Shown piece after piece: positions 25,553 to 33,610 of a stretch of 48,701 nucleotides of DNA. The first letter of the stretch is position 1, and every line of letters begins with the position of its first letter. Origin of the DNA: DATDEW01 sp046590205 (GTDB lineage Bacteria; Bacteroidota; Ignavibacteria; Palsa-1295); assembly GCA_046590205.1 (NCBI GenBank), contig JBKJTT010000020.1, positions 1-48,701 of the forward strand, read 5' to 3'. A program made the position numbers and the translations under genes. Under the pieces are notes generated by a model. It searched no databases and had not been told where the DNA came from. It saw nothing but the letters and a program-made list of their open reading frames with translations.

Positions 25553-25560
25553 CAAATATA
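25553..25560 (-). promoter_or_regulatory. Candidate -7 element for the T9SS propeller gene
   Basis: Minus-strand TATATTTG in the context CGTATATTTGCCCC, nearly the same as CGTATATTTGAGCCC upstream of pyrG. It implies a leader of about 65 bases to ATG 25480. No good -33 box seen. Confidence 0.4.
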
Positions 25561-25597
25561 CGTCGGTATCGTAGGGGTATTTAGCGCGTGCCCTCTC

Positions 25598-25820
25598 CAG
25601 CTCCGGTAGGAGTGATATGTCGGTAGTGCAGTGCGTCAGCCCTGGGAGAGAAATTTCCCCATTTGTTTTACAGCTCCGTTAGGAGCGACATGTTAGCGAG
25701 GTTTGTCGTAGATTGATAAATTTGTGACGTTTCGCCCCTATGGGGCTCTTGGATTGAGGGGATTTCATTTTCCCAGGGCTTACGCCCTGCGCTACCGACG
25801 TGTCGCTCCTAACGAAGCTG
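25598..25820. repeat. Three copies of a short palindromic repeat unit (REP-like)
   Basis: The unit reads roughly CAGCTCCGTTAGGAGCGACA and then TGTCGGTAGCG. Copies at 25598-25630 (plus), 25671-25700 (plus) and 25790-25820 (inverted). Each has the CTCC/GGAG hairpin core. Between the last two lie GCCCCTATGGGGC and CAGGGC-TTAC-GCCCTG inverted repeats. Repeats of this general kind are scattered between genes in many environmental genomes. No transposase is next to them here. Confidence 0.7.
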
Positions 25821-25967
25821 AAAAGAAGGCATGCGCGGCATACCTATACCGCTACGATAGGTGCCTATCAGAAACGGCGAAATTGGGCGAAAAACGGCAA
25901 AAATTGAATTGTCTGAAGATTATCTTGTTTGTTTGCAATGGGATGGGGACAATCTCATTTAGGCATC

Positions 25968-25998
25968 TTGCAAAAGTAGGTTTCATGTGTTATTTTTG
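25968..25998 (+). promoter_or_regulatory. Promoter-like pair inside repeat copy 2
   Basis: TTG (25968-25970), 20 bases, then TATTTTTG (25991-25998), matching the pair in copy 1 while the spacer sequence differs. Confidence 0.4.
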
Positions 25999-26232
25999 TA
26001 CGGGGAAGTTTGGACATTGCCCTTTTTCTGAGGGATTTTAGATTGCTTCGCTCCCTTCGGTCGCTCGCAATGACACCCCTTACCCCTCCCCAACTAACCA
26101 CTAATCACTTGCCACTGACCACTATTCAAATGTGTAAATTTACAGCACCCCACGAAACCCGAACCACGATTCACGATCCGAGTGTGGTGCACAATTAGAG
26201 TGATGATTTGTAATGATTTACAGGTGATTTTT

Positions 26233-27480
26233 TTAGAACATTACCCGGCGGTTGCGATAGAGATTCATCATGATTCCTGCCATGAGCATGTTGGTGATAA
26301 GCGAGGAGCCGCCGTAGCTCATGAATGGCAGAGGAATACCTACGACGGGGATAAGACCAATGGTCATGCCGATATTGACCGTCACATGCAAGAACCAAAT
26401 ACCTGTGATGCCGATAGCGACGACAGAGGAGAAATTACTTCGGACCGATGATGCAATTGCTAAACTTCGATACACAAGAAATGCGTAGAGCATCAGAATG
26501 ACCATTGTCCCGATAAAACCAAATTCCTCGGCAGGGACAGAGATGATAAAATCAGTCCATTGCTTCGGTACATATCGAAGCTGGGTCTGTGTCCCCTGCA
26601 GGTATCCTTTGCCCGTCAAGCCGCCGGAGCCGATCGCCATCTTTGTCTGGATGACATTATACCCCGCGCCAAGCGGATCAAGTTCGGGATTCAGGAGTAC
26701 TTCGATACGATTCTTCTGATACTCATGCATTCGGTTATATATCATCTCCGACGAGAACCCTGCCGTTGCTACCAGAGCGAAGATGAGAACCGTCGTAACG
26801 AGGTTCTTTTTGAAAAGCAAGAAGAGCACAGCACACCAAAAGAGCGATGAGATGAGCATCGGCGTCATCCCGAAAAGCGAGAGGACGGCAACAGATGCCG
26901 GTGCAAGAAACGCAGTTAATAAAAACAAATCAGCGCCTGACCAAAGCAAAATGATAAAAAGCAAAACAACATATATTATCGCACTTCCGGGGTCCGGCTC
27001 AAGCATGATAAGACCGATGGGAATGATGATCAGTAGGCAGACAACAACGAGGTCAAGGACTCTGCCGAGATTTCTATCCCCATTGAGATACTTTCCGACT
27101 GCCATAAGCGTTGCAAGCTTCGCAACTTCGGAGGGCTGGAATTGCATGAAGCCGCCGATCTCTATCCAACTTCGCTGACCATAGACAAGCTTACCCGCGA
27201 TAGCAACATAGACAAGCAACCCCAAACACACAACATAGAACGGATATGCCGCAAGCGAGAACCAACGAACCGGGATGAGGGCAACAGTGACCATGATGAA
27301 GAGTCCGCCAGCTGCAAAAAGCATCTGCAGCGAGAAGCGGTCGTTCATCTGCGCCGCATAGGTCGCGCTATAGATAGCAAAGAACCCTGTTACAATAAGA
27401 GCGACAACGGAAATAAGCGTCGCGACATCAAAATCTTTGACATCGAGTACTTCCCCGCCCTCTCGTATTTTTTTTAACAA
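26233..27480 (-). CDS. rodA: RodA-type peptidoglycan glycosyltransferase (415 aa)
   Basis: SEDS-family membrane enzyme that polymerises lipid II for the elongasome. About ten transmembrane helices. Signatures: YGQRSWIEIGGFMQFQPSEV (100-119), EPDPGSA (161-167), LDPLGAGYNVIQTKMAIGSG (267-286), and the catalytic Asp at 310 in QWTDFIISVPAEEFGF. The C-terminal PLPFMSYGGSSLITNMLMAG is typical. The start is TTG at 27480 (no ATG or GTG fits nearby). It lies 13 bases after the 181-aa membrane gene. The usual partner PBP2 and mre genes are not in the window. RodA is preferred over FtsW because of the length and the SSLITNM motif. Confidence 0.93.
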   Translation of the reverse strand: MLKKIREGGEVLDVKDFDVATLISVVALIVTGFFAIYSATYAAQMNDRFSLQMLFAAGGLFIMVTVALIPVRWFSLAAYPFYVVCLGLLVYVAIAGKLVYGQRSWIEIGGFMQFQPSEVAKLATLMAVGKYLNGDRNLGRVLDLVVVCLLIIIPIGLIMLEPDPGSAIIYVVLLFIILLWSGADLFLLTAFLAPASVAVLSLFGMTPMLISSLFWCAVLFLLFKKNLVTTVLIFALVATAGFSSEMIYNRMHEYQKNRIEVLLNPELDPLGAGYNVIQTKMAIGSGGLTGKGYLQGTQTQLRYVPKQWTDFIISVPAEEFGFIGTMVILMLYAFLVYRSLAIASSVRSNFSSVVAIGITGIWFLHVTVNIGMTIGLIPVVGIPLPFMSYGGSSLITNMLMAGIMMNLYRNRRVMF

Positions 27481-27493
27481 AGGGAAAAATGTA

Positions 27494-28039
27494 TTACGAC
27501 TTGCGTAACGCTTTTGGTTTGCCGAATATCTCCGAAGCGATGAAATATTTTTTTAGTGCATCAGGCGTTGTTGCGATGATCTGCTTGGCAACGGTTTTCT
27601 TTCTGTTATATACAGAGAAGTCAACCGACTTGAGCGCTACCTTGCCTTTGGGCATGTGGCTCATATCAGAGAGAGTCGTTGTCATTCCCTTACCCAAATT
27701 AAAATGCGATGCGGCGGAATGCTCACGAACGATAACATCGTCCTTTATTTTTGTAGGTTTATCATAGGTAGTTACGATGTCATAGTCAATATCATCTTGC
27801 TCGAGGATAGGGTTTTCGATACTTCTCGCTTCAACTATTCTCTCCTGAAAGATAGAGAGTATCTCTGCTTCGGATGCCATACGGTACTTTGGCTTTGGTT
27901 GTTCTTGGGTCGCAGTTGTACCGATGACACGTCCTGCAACATTCTTCTTAACTCCTGCGGCAAGTTGTTGTTTCTTCTTCGCCTTGCTTATCGCACTGAC
28001 GACCCAAAAGAAAATAGCAACGTAATATATCCATTCCAT
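27494..28039 (-). CDS. Single-pass membrane protein, unknown (181 aa)
   Basis: Family not recognised. Residues 1-18 (MEWIYYVAIFFWVVSAIS) form one membrane segment followed by a basic stop-transfer (KAKKKQQ), so the bulk is probably cytoplasmic. The rest is charged and polar without a named motif. It lies 12 bases downstream of hutI and 13 upstream of rodA in the same direction, so it is likely co-transcribed. A role beside RodA in the envelope is possible; only position supports it. Confidence 0.7.
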   Translation of the reverse strand: MEWIYYVAIFFWVVSAISKAKKKQQLAAGVKKNVAGRVIGTTATQEQPKPKYRMASEAEILSIFQERIVEARSIENPILEQDDIDYDIVTTYDKPTKIKDDVIVREHSAASHFNLGKGMTTTLSDMSHMPKGKVALKSVDFSVYNRKKTVAKQIIATTPDALKKYFIASEIFGKPKALRKS

Positions 28040-28051
28040 ACTTGTATTTTT

Positions 28052-29290
28052 TTAGAGTGTACCACGAACAATATTCCCTTTTTTCACAACGACTGCCAAG
28101 TCACTTACGCCGATATGATACGGCAAATATGCAAGCGACGGAATATCGAAAAGCAAGAAGTCTGCCTTCTTGCCTTTTTCTATCGAACCATGTGTCGCTG
28201 CTCTGCCGATAGATGCCGCTCCGTTGAGTGTAGCGGCGGTCAATGCTTCTTCCGGTGTCATCCCCATACCGATGACAGCAAGAGAGATGGCAAGCTGCAT
28301 ATTTTCGCTCATCGAAGAGCCGGGGTTGCAATCTGTTGCGATGGCAACAGCACAGCCCGCACTGATCATCTTCCTCGCCGGAGCGAACGGCGACCTGATA
28401 CATAATGCTGTTATCGGCAAAAGCGTTGCGATGGTTTGACTACTATTCGCTAATGCAGCGATACCGTCATCATTTATTTTCAATAAATGGTCAGCGCTAT
28501 ACGAACCGAGCTCCGCCGCAAGTGCCGCACCGCCTGTATCGGCGAGTTCGTCGGCATGAAGTTTTATCTTGAGTCCGGCATTTTTTGCTGCGATGCAAAT
28601 ATCACGAGTTTCGTCATTGGTAAAATATCCTTCATCACAAAATACATCTGCAAATTCTGCAAGACCACGCTTTACTACTTCCGGCAGTTGCACTTCGATG
28701 AGTTCTTTGACATATTCTGATTGTGACCTGCCATCTGGCACTGCATGTCCGCCGAGCCACGTACGAACGACTTCCATACCCGTCATACCTCCGACAAGTT
28801 CTGCGGCTTCGAGCAAAGCAATTTCCGATTCAAGAGAAAGCCCGTATCCCGACTTTATCTCCATCGTTGTCGTACCCAGTGAGAGTGCATTACTTACGGT
28901 CTTTGCAGAATGCTCGGCTATTTCTTTCGCCGATGCGCCGCGAACCTTCGAGACTGTCGAACGTATCCCGCCGCCCATCGCCGCTATCTCCTGATAACTT
29001 CTGCCCGATGCCCTCATACAGAACTCATTACTCCGCTCCCCCATATAAACGGCGTGAGTATGGGAATCAACGAAACCAGGGAGAGCGAGGAGACCTTTGC
29101 AGTCGATATGATTAACATCCATCGGAAGATTCTTACGAAGCACGTCTTCATCACTAACAGCAACGATAACTCCGTTATTGACAAGTATCGCCTGATGTAC
29201 CTCGTTATAAAGACTATTCATCGCTTCACCCCGAAGAGCGGCTTTCCCGATAGGGGTAACGATGCGACCGATATTATGGTAGAATGTCAT
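28052..29290 (-). CDS. hutI: Imidazolonepropionase (412 aa)
   Basis: Third enzyme of histidine degradation: hydrolyses imidazolone-5-propionate to N-formimino-glutamate. Amidohydrolase fold. Metal ligands H77 and H79 in PGFVDSHTHAVYMGERSNEF, H245 in LHADELADTGG, and D320 in AIATDCNPGSS. The substrate loop IKSGYGLSLESE is at about 145-156. Length and motifs are those of HutI. The start at 29290 sits inside a small hairpin (29289-29308). It is divergent from mutS; hutH is 2.8 kb away on the far side of mutS. Confidence 0.96.
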   Translation of the reverse strand: MTFYHNIGRIVTPIGKAALRGEAMNSLYNEVHQAILVNNGVIVAVSDEDVLRKNLPMDVNHIDCKGLLALPGFVDSHTHAVYMGERSNEFCMRASGRSYQEIAAMGGGIRSTVSKVRGASAKEIAEHSAKTVSNALSLGTTTMEIKSGYGLSLESEIALLEAAELVGGMTGMEVVRTWLGGHAVPDGRSQSEYVKELIEVQLPEVVKRGLAEFADVFCDEGYFTNDETRDICIAAKNAGLKIKLHADELADTGGAALAAELGSYSADHLLKINDDGIAALANSSQTIATLLPITALCIRSPFAPARKMISAGCAVAIATDCNPGSSMSENMQLAISLAVIGMGMTPEEALTAATLNGAASIGRAATHGSIEKGKKADFLLFDIPSLAYLPYHIGVSDLAVVVKKGNIVRGTL

Positions 29291-29308
29291 TGGTACAAAA
29301 ATACCAAT
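29288..29308 (-). promoter_or_regulatory. Hairpin overlapping the hutI start codon
   Basis: Minus-strand ATTGGTA, loop TTTTTG, TACCAAT: a perfect 7-bp stem whose last bases are the A and T of the hutI ATG (29290-29288). If present in the transcript it would hide the start codon. No Shine-Dalgarno is seen. Confidence 0.4.
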
Positions 29309-29399
29309 ATCTAAACGCCAAAACGTCTAAATCCCTAAACGTCCGCTTTCTTGGAATGACACCGTCGCTCGTGACGTTGCTTTCGTACTTTTTACACCT

Positions 29400-32087
29400 A
29401 TGGCAAAATCACCAAAAGAAAAATCGTCAGAAGACAAAGTAACGCCTTTAATGAAGCAATACGGCTCCATTAAGGCACGTTACCCTGATACGATACTCTT
29501 CTTTCGGATGGGTGACTTCTTCGAGACGTTCAGTGAAGATGCTGTTATAACGGCTAAGGTCGCGGGCATCACGCTCACCAAACGCAATAACGGCGCAGCG
29601 GGTGATATAGAACTTGCAGGCTTCCCACATCATCAGCTTGATAACTATCTACCGAAGATGATTCGCGCCGGATACCGCGTAGCAGTCTGCGAACAGCTCG
29701 AAGATCCGAAACTTGCCAAAGGAATCGTTAAGCGAGATGTTGTAGAAGTCGTTACTCCCGGCGTCCAACTCAATGAGAAGATACTCGATGCAGCACGGAA
29801 TACCTATGTCGGTTCGATAGTCATAGCAGGCGGCGTTGCAGGATTTGCCTACGCTGATATTTCGACAGGTGAATTCGTCGCAGGTGAAGTTGGCGAGAAA
29901 GAGATCGGTGAGGTCATTGGTTCTATCGGTATTCGAGAACTTATCATTGCACGAAAAGATACTGCTAAGATTGAACTTGCGCCATTCTATTTATCGCTTG
30001 AACAAAAACCAACACTTACTAAACGCGATGAGTGGGTTTTTCATCCTGATACTGCAAGGAATCTTCTTTTAGAACATTTCAAGACAACATCGCTCAAGGG
30101 GTTCGGTATTGATGATCTCTCGGCAGGACTCATCGCCGCAGGAGCGGTACTCGATTATCTTCGCGAGACTCGCGCTGCAACATCGCTCGACCATGTAACA
30201 CGTATCACACGTTACGATACTAAAGAAACCCTTATCCTCGACCAGTCCACACGTCGCAACCTCGAAGTCTTCTTTGCAATGAACGACGATGGGCGAAATG
30301 CTTCGCTTGTCTCTGTCCTTGACGAGACGCAAACCCCGATGGGAGCGCGGCTACTTCGCAAGTGGCTTGCCCAGCCGCTTCGCAGTCAGCCGGAGATAGA
30401 GAAACGTCTTGATGCTGTCACGCTTCTTGTCGGCGCAAGAGAGCTTCGCGAGAAACTTCGCTTACAACTTCGCGAACTTGGCGACATCGAACGACTCTGC
30501 GGACGTTTTGCAAGTGCAAGGATATTATCACCACGTGATTTTCTTTCGCTCAAGTTCACACTTTGGCGAATCCCTGAAATAAAAGAGATACTCTCTCAAG
30601 TAACTCAATTTGCACCGGAAACTTCAGACGGAGCAAATGCTAGTACGCTCCTTGAAAGAATTGCAGCAGAGATATTACCTCTAAATGAACTTGCTGAAGA
30701 GATTGATAAAACTATTAATCCGGAAGCATCATCGAATCCTGCACAGTTAGGAATCATCAGAGACGGCGCACATCCTGAACTTGATGAACTTCGCTCGTTG
30801 ACATCATCAAGCAAGCAACGACTTCTCGAAGTACAGAACCGCGAACGCGAACGAACCGGCATCAACTCGCTCAAAGTTGACTTTAATAATGTCTTCGGAT
30901 ACTACATCGAGGTCAGCAAGGCGAATAAACATCTTGTGCCCGATGATTACGACAGAAAGCAGACGCTGACCAATGCCGAGCGATTCATCACTCCCGAACT
31001 TAAAGAGTATGAAGAAAAAATACTCGGAGCAGAAGAACGCATCGGCTCGATAGAGGCAGAGATATTTGCGAAAATGCGAGTTCGAGTTATAAAAGACATT
31101 GAGTCATTGCAGCGCAACGCATGGTTCTTATCACTTGCTGATGCGCTCCTTTCTCTTTCACTTTCTGCCTCACGCAATAATTGGGTTCGTCCGTCATTCA
31201 CGAATGATAAGAATATCATTGTTGAGAATGGGAGGCATCCAGTCGTTGAGAAGAATCTTCCACTCGGCGAACGCTTCACACCAAACTCTGTACGATTCAC
31301 GAATGGCGACTCGGAGTTCTTTGTCATCACTGGACCAAACATGTCGGGTAAGTCCGTCTTTTTGCGACAGACGGGCATCATAGCACTACTGGCACACATC
31401 GGCTCATTTGTACCTGCTTCGAGGTGTTCGCTCTATGTACTTGACAGAATTTTTACTCGCGTCGGGGCAGGCGATAACTTGGCAAGCGGCGAATCAACGT
31501 TCCTTGTCGAGATGAACGAAGCTGCAAACATCTTGAACAATGCAACAGCGAACTCGCTGCTGCTTTTCGATGAACTTGGTCGCGGTACTTCAACATTTGA
31601 TGGTCTTTCTATCGCATGGGCAATATCGGAGCACATTCACGACACCATTCGCGGAGCAAAGACGCTCTTTGCAACGCACTACCATGAACTCAATGCACTT
31701 GCTGACCGCTTGCAACGAGTCAAGAACCTAAAAGTCGAAGTACGAGAAGCCGACGGCAAGGTACACTTTCTCCACAAAATCGTCCCCGGCTACGCCGATC
31801 ATTCATATGGCATCGAAGTAGCGGCGATGGCAGGCATCTCGCAAGACATCATCACCCGCGCAAGAGCTATCCTCCATGAACTCGAAGAGACGGAGCTAAA
31901 GATAGTTGAAGCCGATATTCAACGCTCGATACCTTTTCCGGAAGTGAAGAAACGGGAGGTCATCGAAGAATTTCCAACAAATGAGAGTGAAGTCATTGAT
32001 GAGTTGAAGCAGATGAACACAAATGCGATGACTCCAATGGAGGCATTATCAAGACTTGCAGAACTTCAACATAAACTTCAGAACTGA
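29400..32087 (+). CDS. mutS: DNA mismatch repair protein MutS (895 aa)
   Basis: Recognises mismatched bases and starts repair with MutL. The mismatch-reading Phe-x-Glu motif is at 40-42 in RMGDFFETF. The ATPase has Walker A GPNMSGKS at 645-652 and Walker B LLLFDELGRGTST with D724 and E725, then ATHYHEL. The C-terminal LAELQHKLQ region allows dimer contact. Full length for MutS1. No clear ribosome binding site before ATG 29400. Its 3' end overlaps the convergent hutH by 10 bases. It is the only plus-strand gene between hut genes. Confidence 0.97.
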   Translation: MAKSPKEKSSEDKVTPLMKQYGSIKARYPDTILFFRMGDFFETFSEDAVITAKVAGITLTKRNNGAAGDIELAGFPHHQLDNYLPKMIRAGYRVAVCEQLEDPKLAKGIVKRDVVEVVTPGVQLNEKILDAARNTYVGSIVIAGGVAGFAYADISTGEFVAGEVGEKEIGEVIGSIGIRELIIARKDTAKIELAPFYLSLEQKPTLTKRDEWVFHPDTARNLLLEHFKTTSLKGFGIDDLSAGLIAAGAVLDYLRETRAATSLDHVTRITRYDTKETLILDQSTRRNLEVFFAMNDDGRNASLVSVLDETQTPMGARLLRKWLAQPLRSQPEIEKRLDAVTLLVGARELREKLRLQLRELGDIERLCGRFASARILSPRDFLSLKFTLWRIPEIKEILSQVTQFAPETSDGANASTLLERIAAEILPLNELAEEIDKTINPEASSNPAQLGIIRDGAHPELDELRSLTSSSKQRLLEVQNRERERTGINSLKVDFNNVFGYYIEVSKANKHLVPDDYDRKQTLTNAERFITPELKEYEEKILGAEERIGSIEAEIFAKMRVRVIKDIESLQRNAWFLSLADALLSLSLSASRNNWVRPSFTNDKNIIVENGRHPVVEKNLPLGERFTPNSVRFTNGDSEFFVITGPNMSGKSVFLRQTGIIALLAHIGSFVPASRCSLYVLDRIFTRVGAGDNLASGESTFLVEMNEAANILNNATANSLLLFDELGRGTSTFDGLSIAWAISEHIHDTIRGAKTLFATHYHELNALADRLQRVKNLKVEVREADGKVHFLHKIVPGYADHSYGIEVAAMAGISQDIITRARAILHELEETELKIVEADIQRSIPFPEVKKREVIEEFPTNESEVIDELKQMNTNAMTPMEALSRLAELQHKLQN

Positions 32088-33610
32088 CCTGCGAACTTCG
32101 GATCGCTGATAAGCGTCTTTACTTTTTCAATATCTATCGAAGTATTTCTATCGTCATCAAGATGCGGGACGACGCTTCGCACTTTCGCATGAGCAAGTCC
32201 GCTACCTTTGCCCGGCTTGAGCGGAGCGAGGAAGTCAATACCTTGCGCCGCGCAGAGCATCTCGATAGCAATGACATGCTCGACATTCTCAACGACTTGG
32301 CGAAGTTTTAATGCGGCGACGGAACCCATCGAGTTATGGTCCTCCTGATTCGCACTCGTCGGGATAGAATCAACGCTTGCCGGATGAGAAAGCACCTTAT
32401 TCTCACTCACAAGCGATGCGGCAGTATATTGTGCAATCATAAGCCCTGAATGCAATCCACCTTTACTTGTTAGAAATCTCGGCAGACCGAATGACAATGC
32501 ACCATTGACAAGACGCTCTGTTCGTCTTTCACTGATATTACCAAGTTCGCTGAGTGCAATAGCAATAACGTCAAGCGGAATTGCTATCGGCTCGCCATGG
32601 AAGTTGCCGCCTTCAAGATGTGCGCCGCTTCCGTCGGCATTAGGAATAATAAGAGGATTATCCGTTGCAGAATTTATTTCTACATTAAATATCTCTTCGG
32701 CATATCGTATCGCATCGCGTACTGCACCATGAACCTGCGGAATGCAGCGAAGTGAATACGCATCCTGCACACGAGTATCACCTTCAACATGTGAATCGCG
32801 AATCTCACTGCCTTCGGTCAGAGCAAGCATGTGAAGAGCAACTTCACGTTGACCAATATGAGGACGAGCATCGGAGAAGCGCGGATCAAATGCAATGTCG
32901 GTCGCACGCAGTGCTTCGAACGACATTGAAGCTGAAACATCAGCGAGCACTGTAAGACGTTTTGCTTTCTCGACTGCTAACGCGCCGATAGCAGACATCA
33001 TCTGCGTACCATTGATTAGCGCAAGACCTTCTTTCGCTTCAAGCTGTAACGGTGTAATGTTACACTTTCCGAGTGCTTCTGTAGATGGAAGTGTGATACG
33101 CCCCATCCCTTCATCAGGGATTGACATCATTCCCTCACCCATCAATGCGAGAGCAAGATGAGAAAGCGGAGCGAGATCACCGGAAGAACCGACACTTCCG
33201 CGAGAAGGTATCACAGGCAATGCATCAGCGGATAAACACTCAAGTAAATGTTCGATAACTATAGGACGAACTCCTGAATACCCCTTCGCAAGTGCATTGG
33301 CACGAAGCAACAGCATTGCGCGGACAACTTCATGTGAAAGCGGAGCACCGACACCTGCAGCATGTGAACGGATAAGATTAACCTGGAGTTCTTCTATCTG
33401 ATGAAGCGGAATAGAGACGTTTGCAAACTCACCGAAGCCAGTTGTTACGCCATAAATCACTTCACCTTTCTCAACCCAATCATCTACAAGTTTACGCGAG
33501 GCGATGACACGTTTACGTGACTCGGCAGTCAAAGCGAACTCCGTCTCTTCTCGGCGAGCGACTTGTGCTACTTGTTCGATAGTAAGAGAATTTCCGTCAA
33601 GAGTTATCAT
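32078..33610 (-). CDS. hutH: Histidine ammonia-lyase (510 aa)
   Basis: First step of histidine degradation: removes ammonia to give urocanate. Uses the MIO cofactor formed from an internal tripeptide. Here GSVGSSGDLAPLSH places Ser142-Ser143-Gly144 where the family normally has Ala-Ser-Gly. Other signatures fit: YGVTTGFGEFANV near 53-65, RANALAKGYSGVRP, EINSATDNPLIIP, and HPASVDSIPTSANQEDHNSM near 410-429. Normal length. The start overlaps the stop of the DUF3109 gene (ATGA), so it is translationally coupled. hutU and hutG are absent from the window. Confidence 0.95.
   Translation of the reverse strand: MITLDGNSLTIEQVAQVARREETEFALTAESRKRVIASRKLVDDWVEKGEVIYGVTTGFGEFANVSIPLHQIEELQVNLIRSHAAGVGAPLSHEVVRAMLLLRANALAKGYSGVRPIVIEHLLECLSADALPVIPSRGSVGSSGDLAPLSHLALALMGEGMMSIPDEGMGRITLPSTEALGKCNITPLQLEAKEGLALINGTQMMSAIGALAVEKAKRLTVLADVSASMSFEALRATDIAFDPRFSDARPHIGQREVALHMLALTEGSEIRDSHVEGDTRVQDAYSLRCIPQVHGAVRDAIRYAEEIFNVEINSATDNPLIIPNADGSGAHLEGGNFHGEPIAIPLDVIAIALSELGNISERRTERLVNGALSFGLPRFLTSKGGLHSGLMIAQYTAASLVSENKVLSHPASVDSIPTSANQEDHNSMGSVAALKLRQVVENVEHVIAIEMLCAAQGIDFLAPLKPGKGSGLAHAKVRSVVPHLDDDRNTSIDIEKVKTLISDPKFAGQF

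Larger units (their letters stand above)
25584..26195 (+). repeat. Mosaic dispersed repeat, copy 2
   Basis: Diverged second copy of the element at 2380-2805, with the same order of blocks: GGCATGCGCGGCAT (about 25827), palindromic GATAGGTGCCTATC (about 25856), GAAGATTATCTTGTT (25915), GGCATCTTGCA (25962), a TAnnTTTG octamer (25991-25998), TTTTAGATTGCTTCGC, TCGCTCGCAAT, the 27-base identical block ending TTTACAGCACC (26122-26148), and GAGTGTGGTGCACA (26180-26193). Its left part is longer than that of copy 1 and holds extra palindromic units. The spacers before and after the 27-base block bear no resemblance to those of copy 1. Confidence 0.75.
25481..26232. other. Gene-free stretch holding mosaic repeat copy 2
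   Basis: No gene supported in these 752 bases. It contains a candidate -7 element (25553-25560), three copies of a CAGCTCC...GGAGCGACATGT repeat unit, and the second mosaic repeat (25584-26195). ORFs here are short and carry no start signals. Confidence 0.6.

Noticed and set aside
27656..28405. 249-codon plus-strand ORF opposite hutI and the 181-residue membrane gene
   Set aside because: Cys/Arg-rich antisense frame spanning two real genes; no domain.
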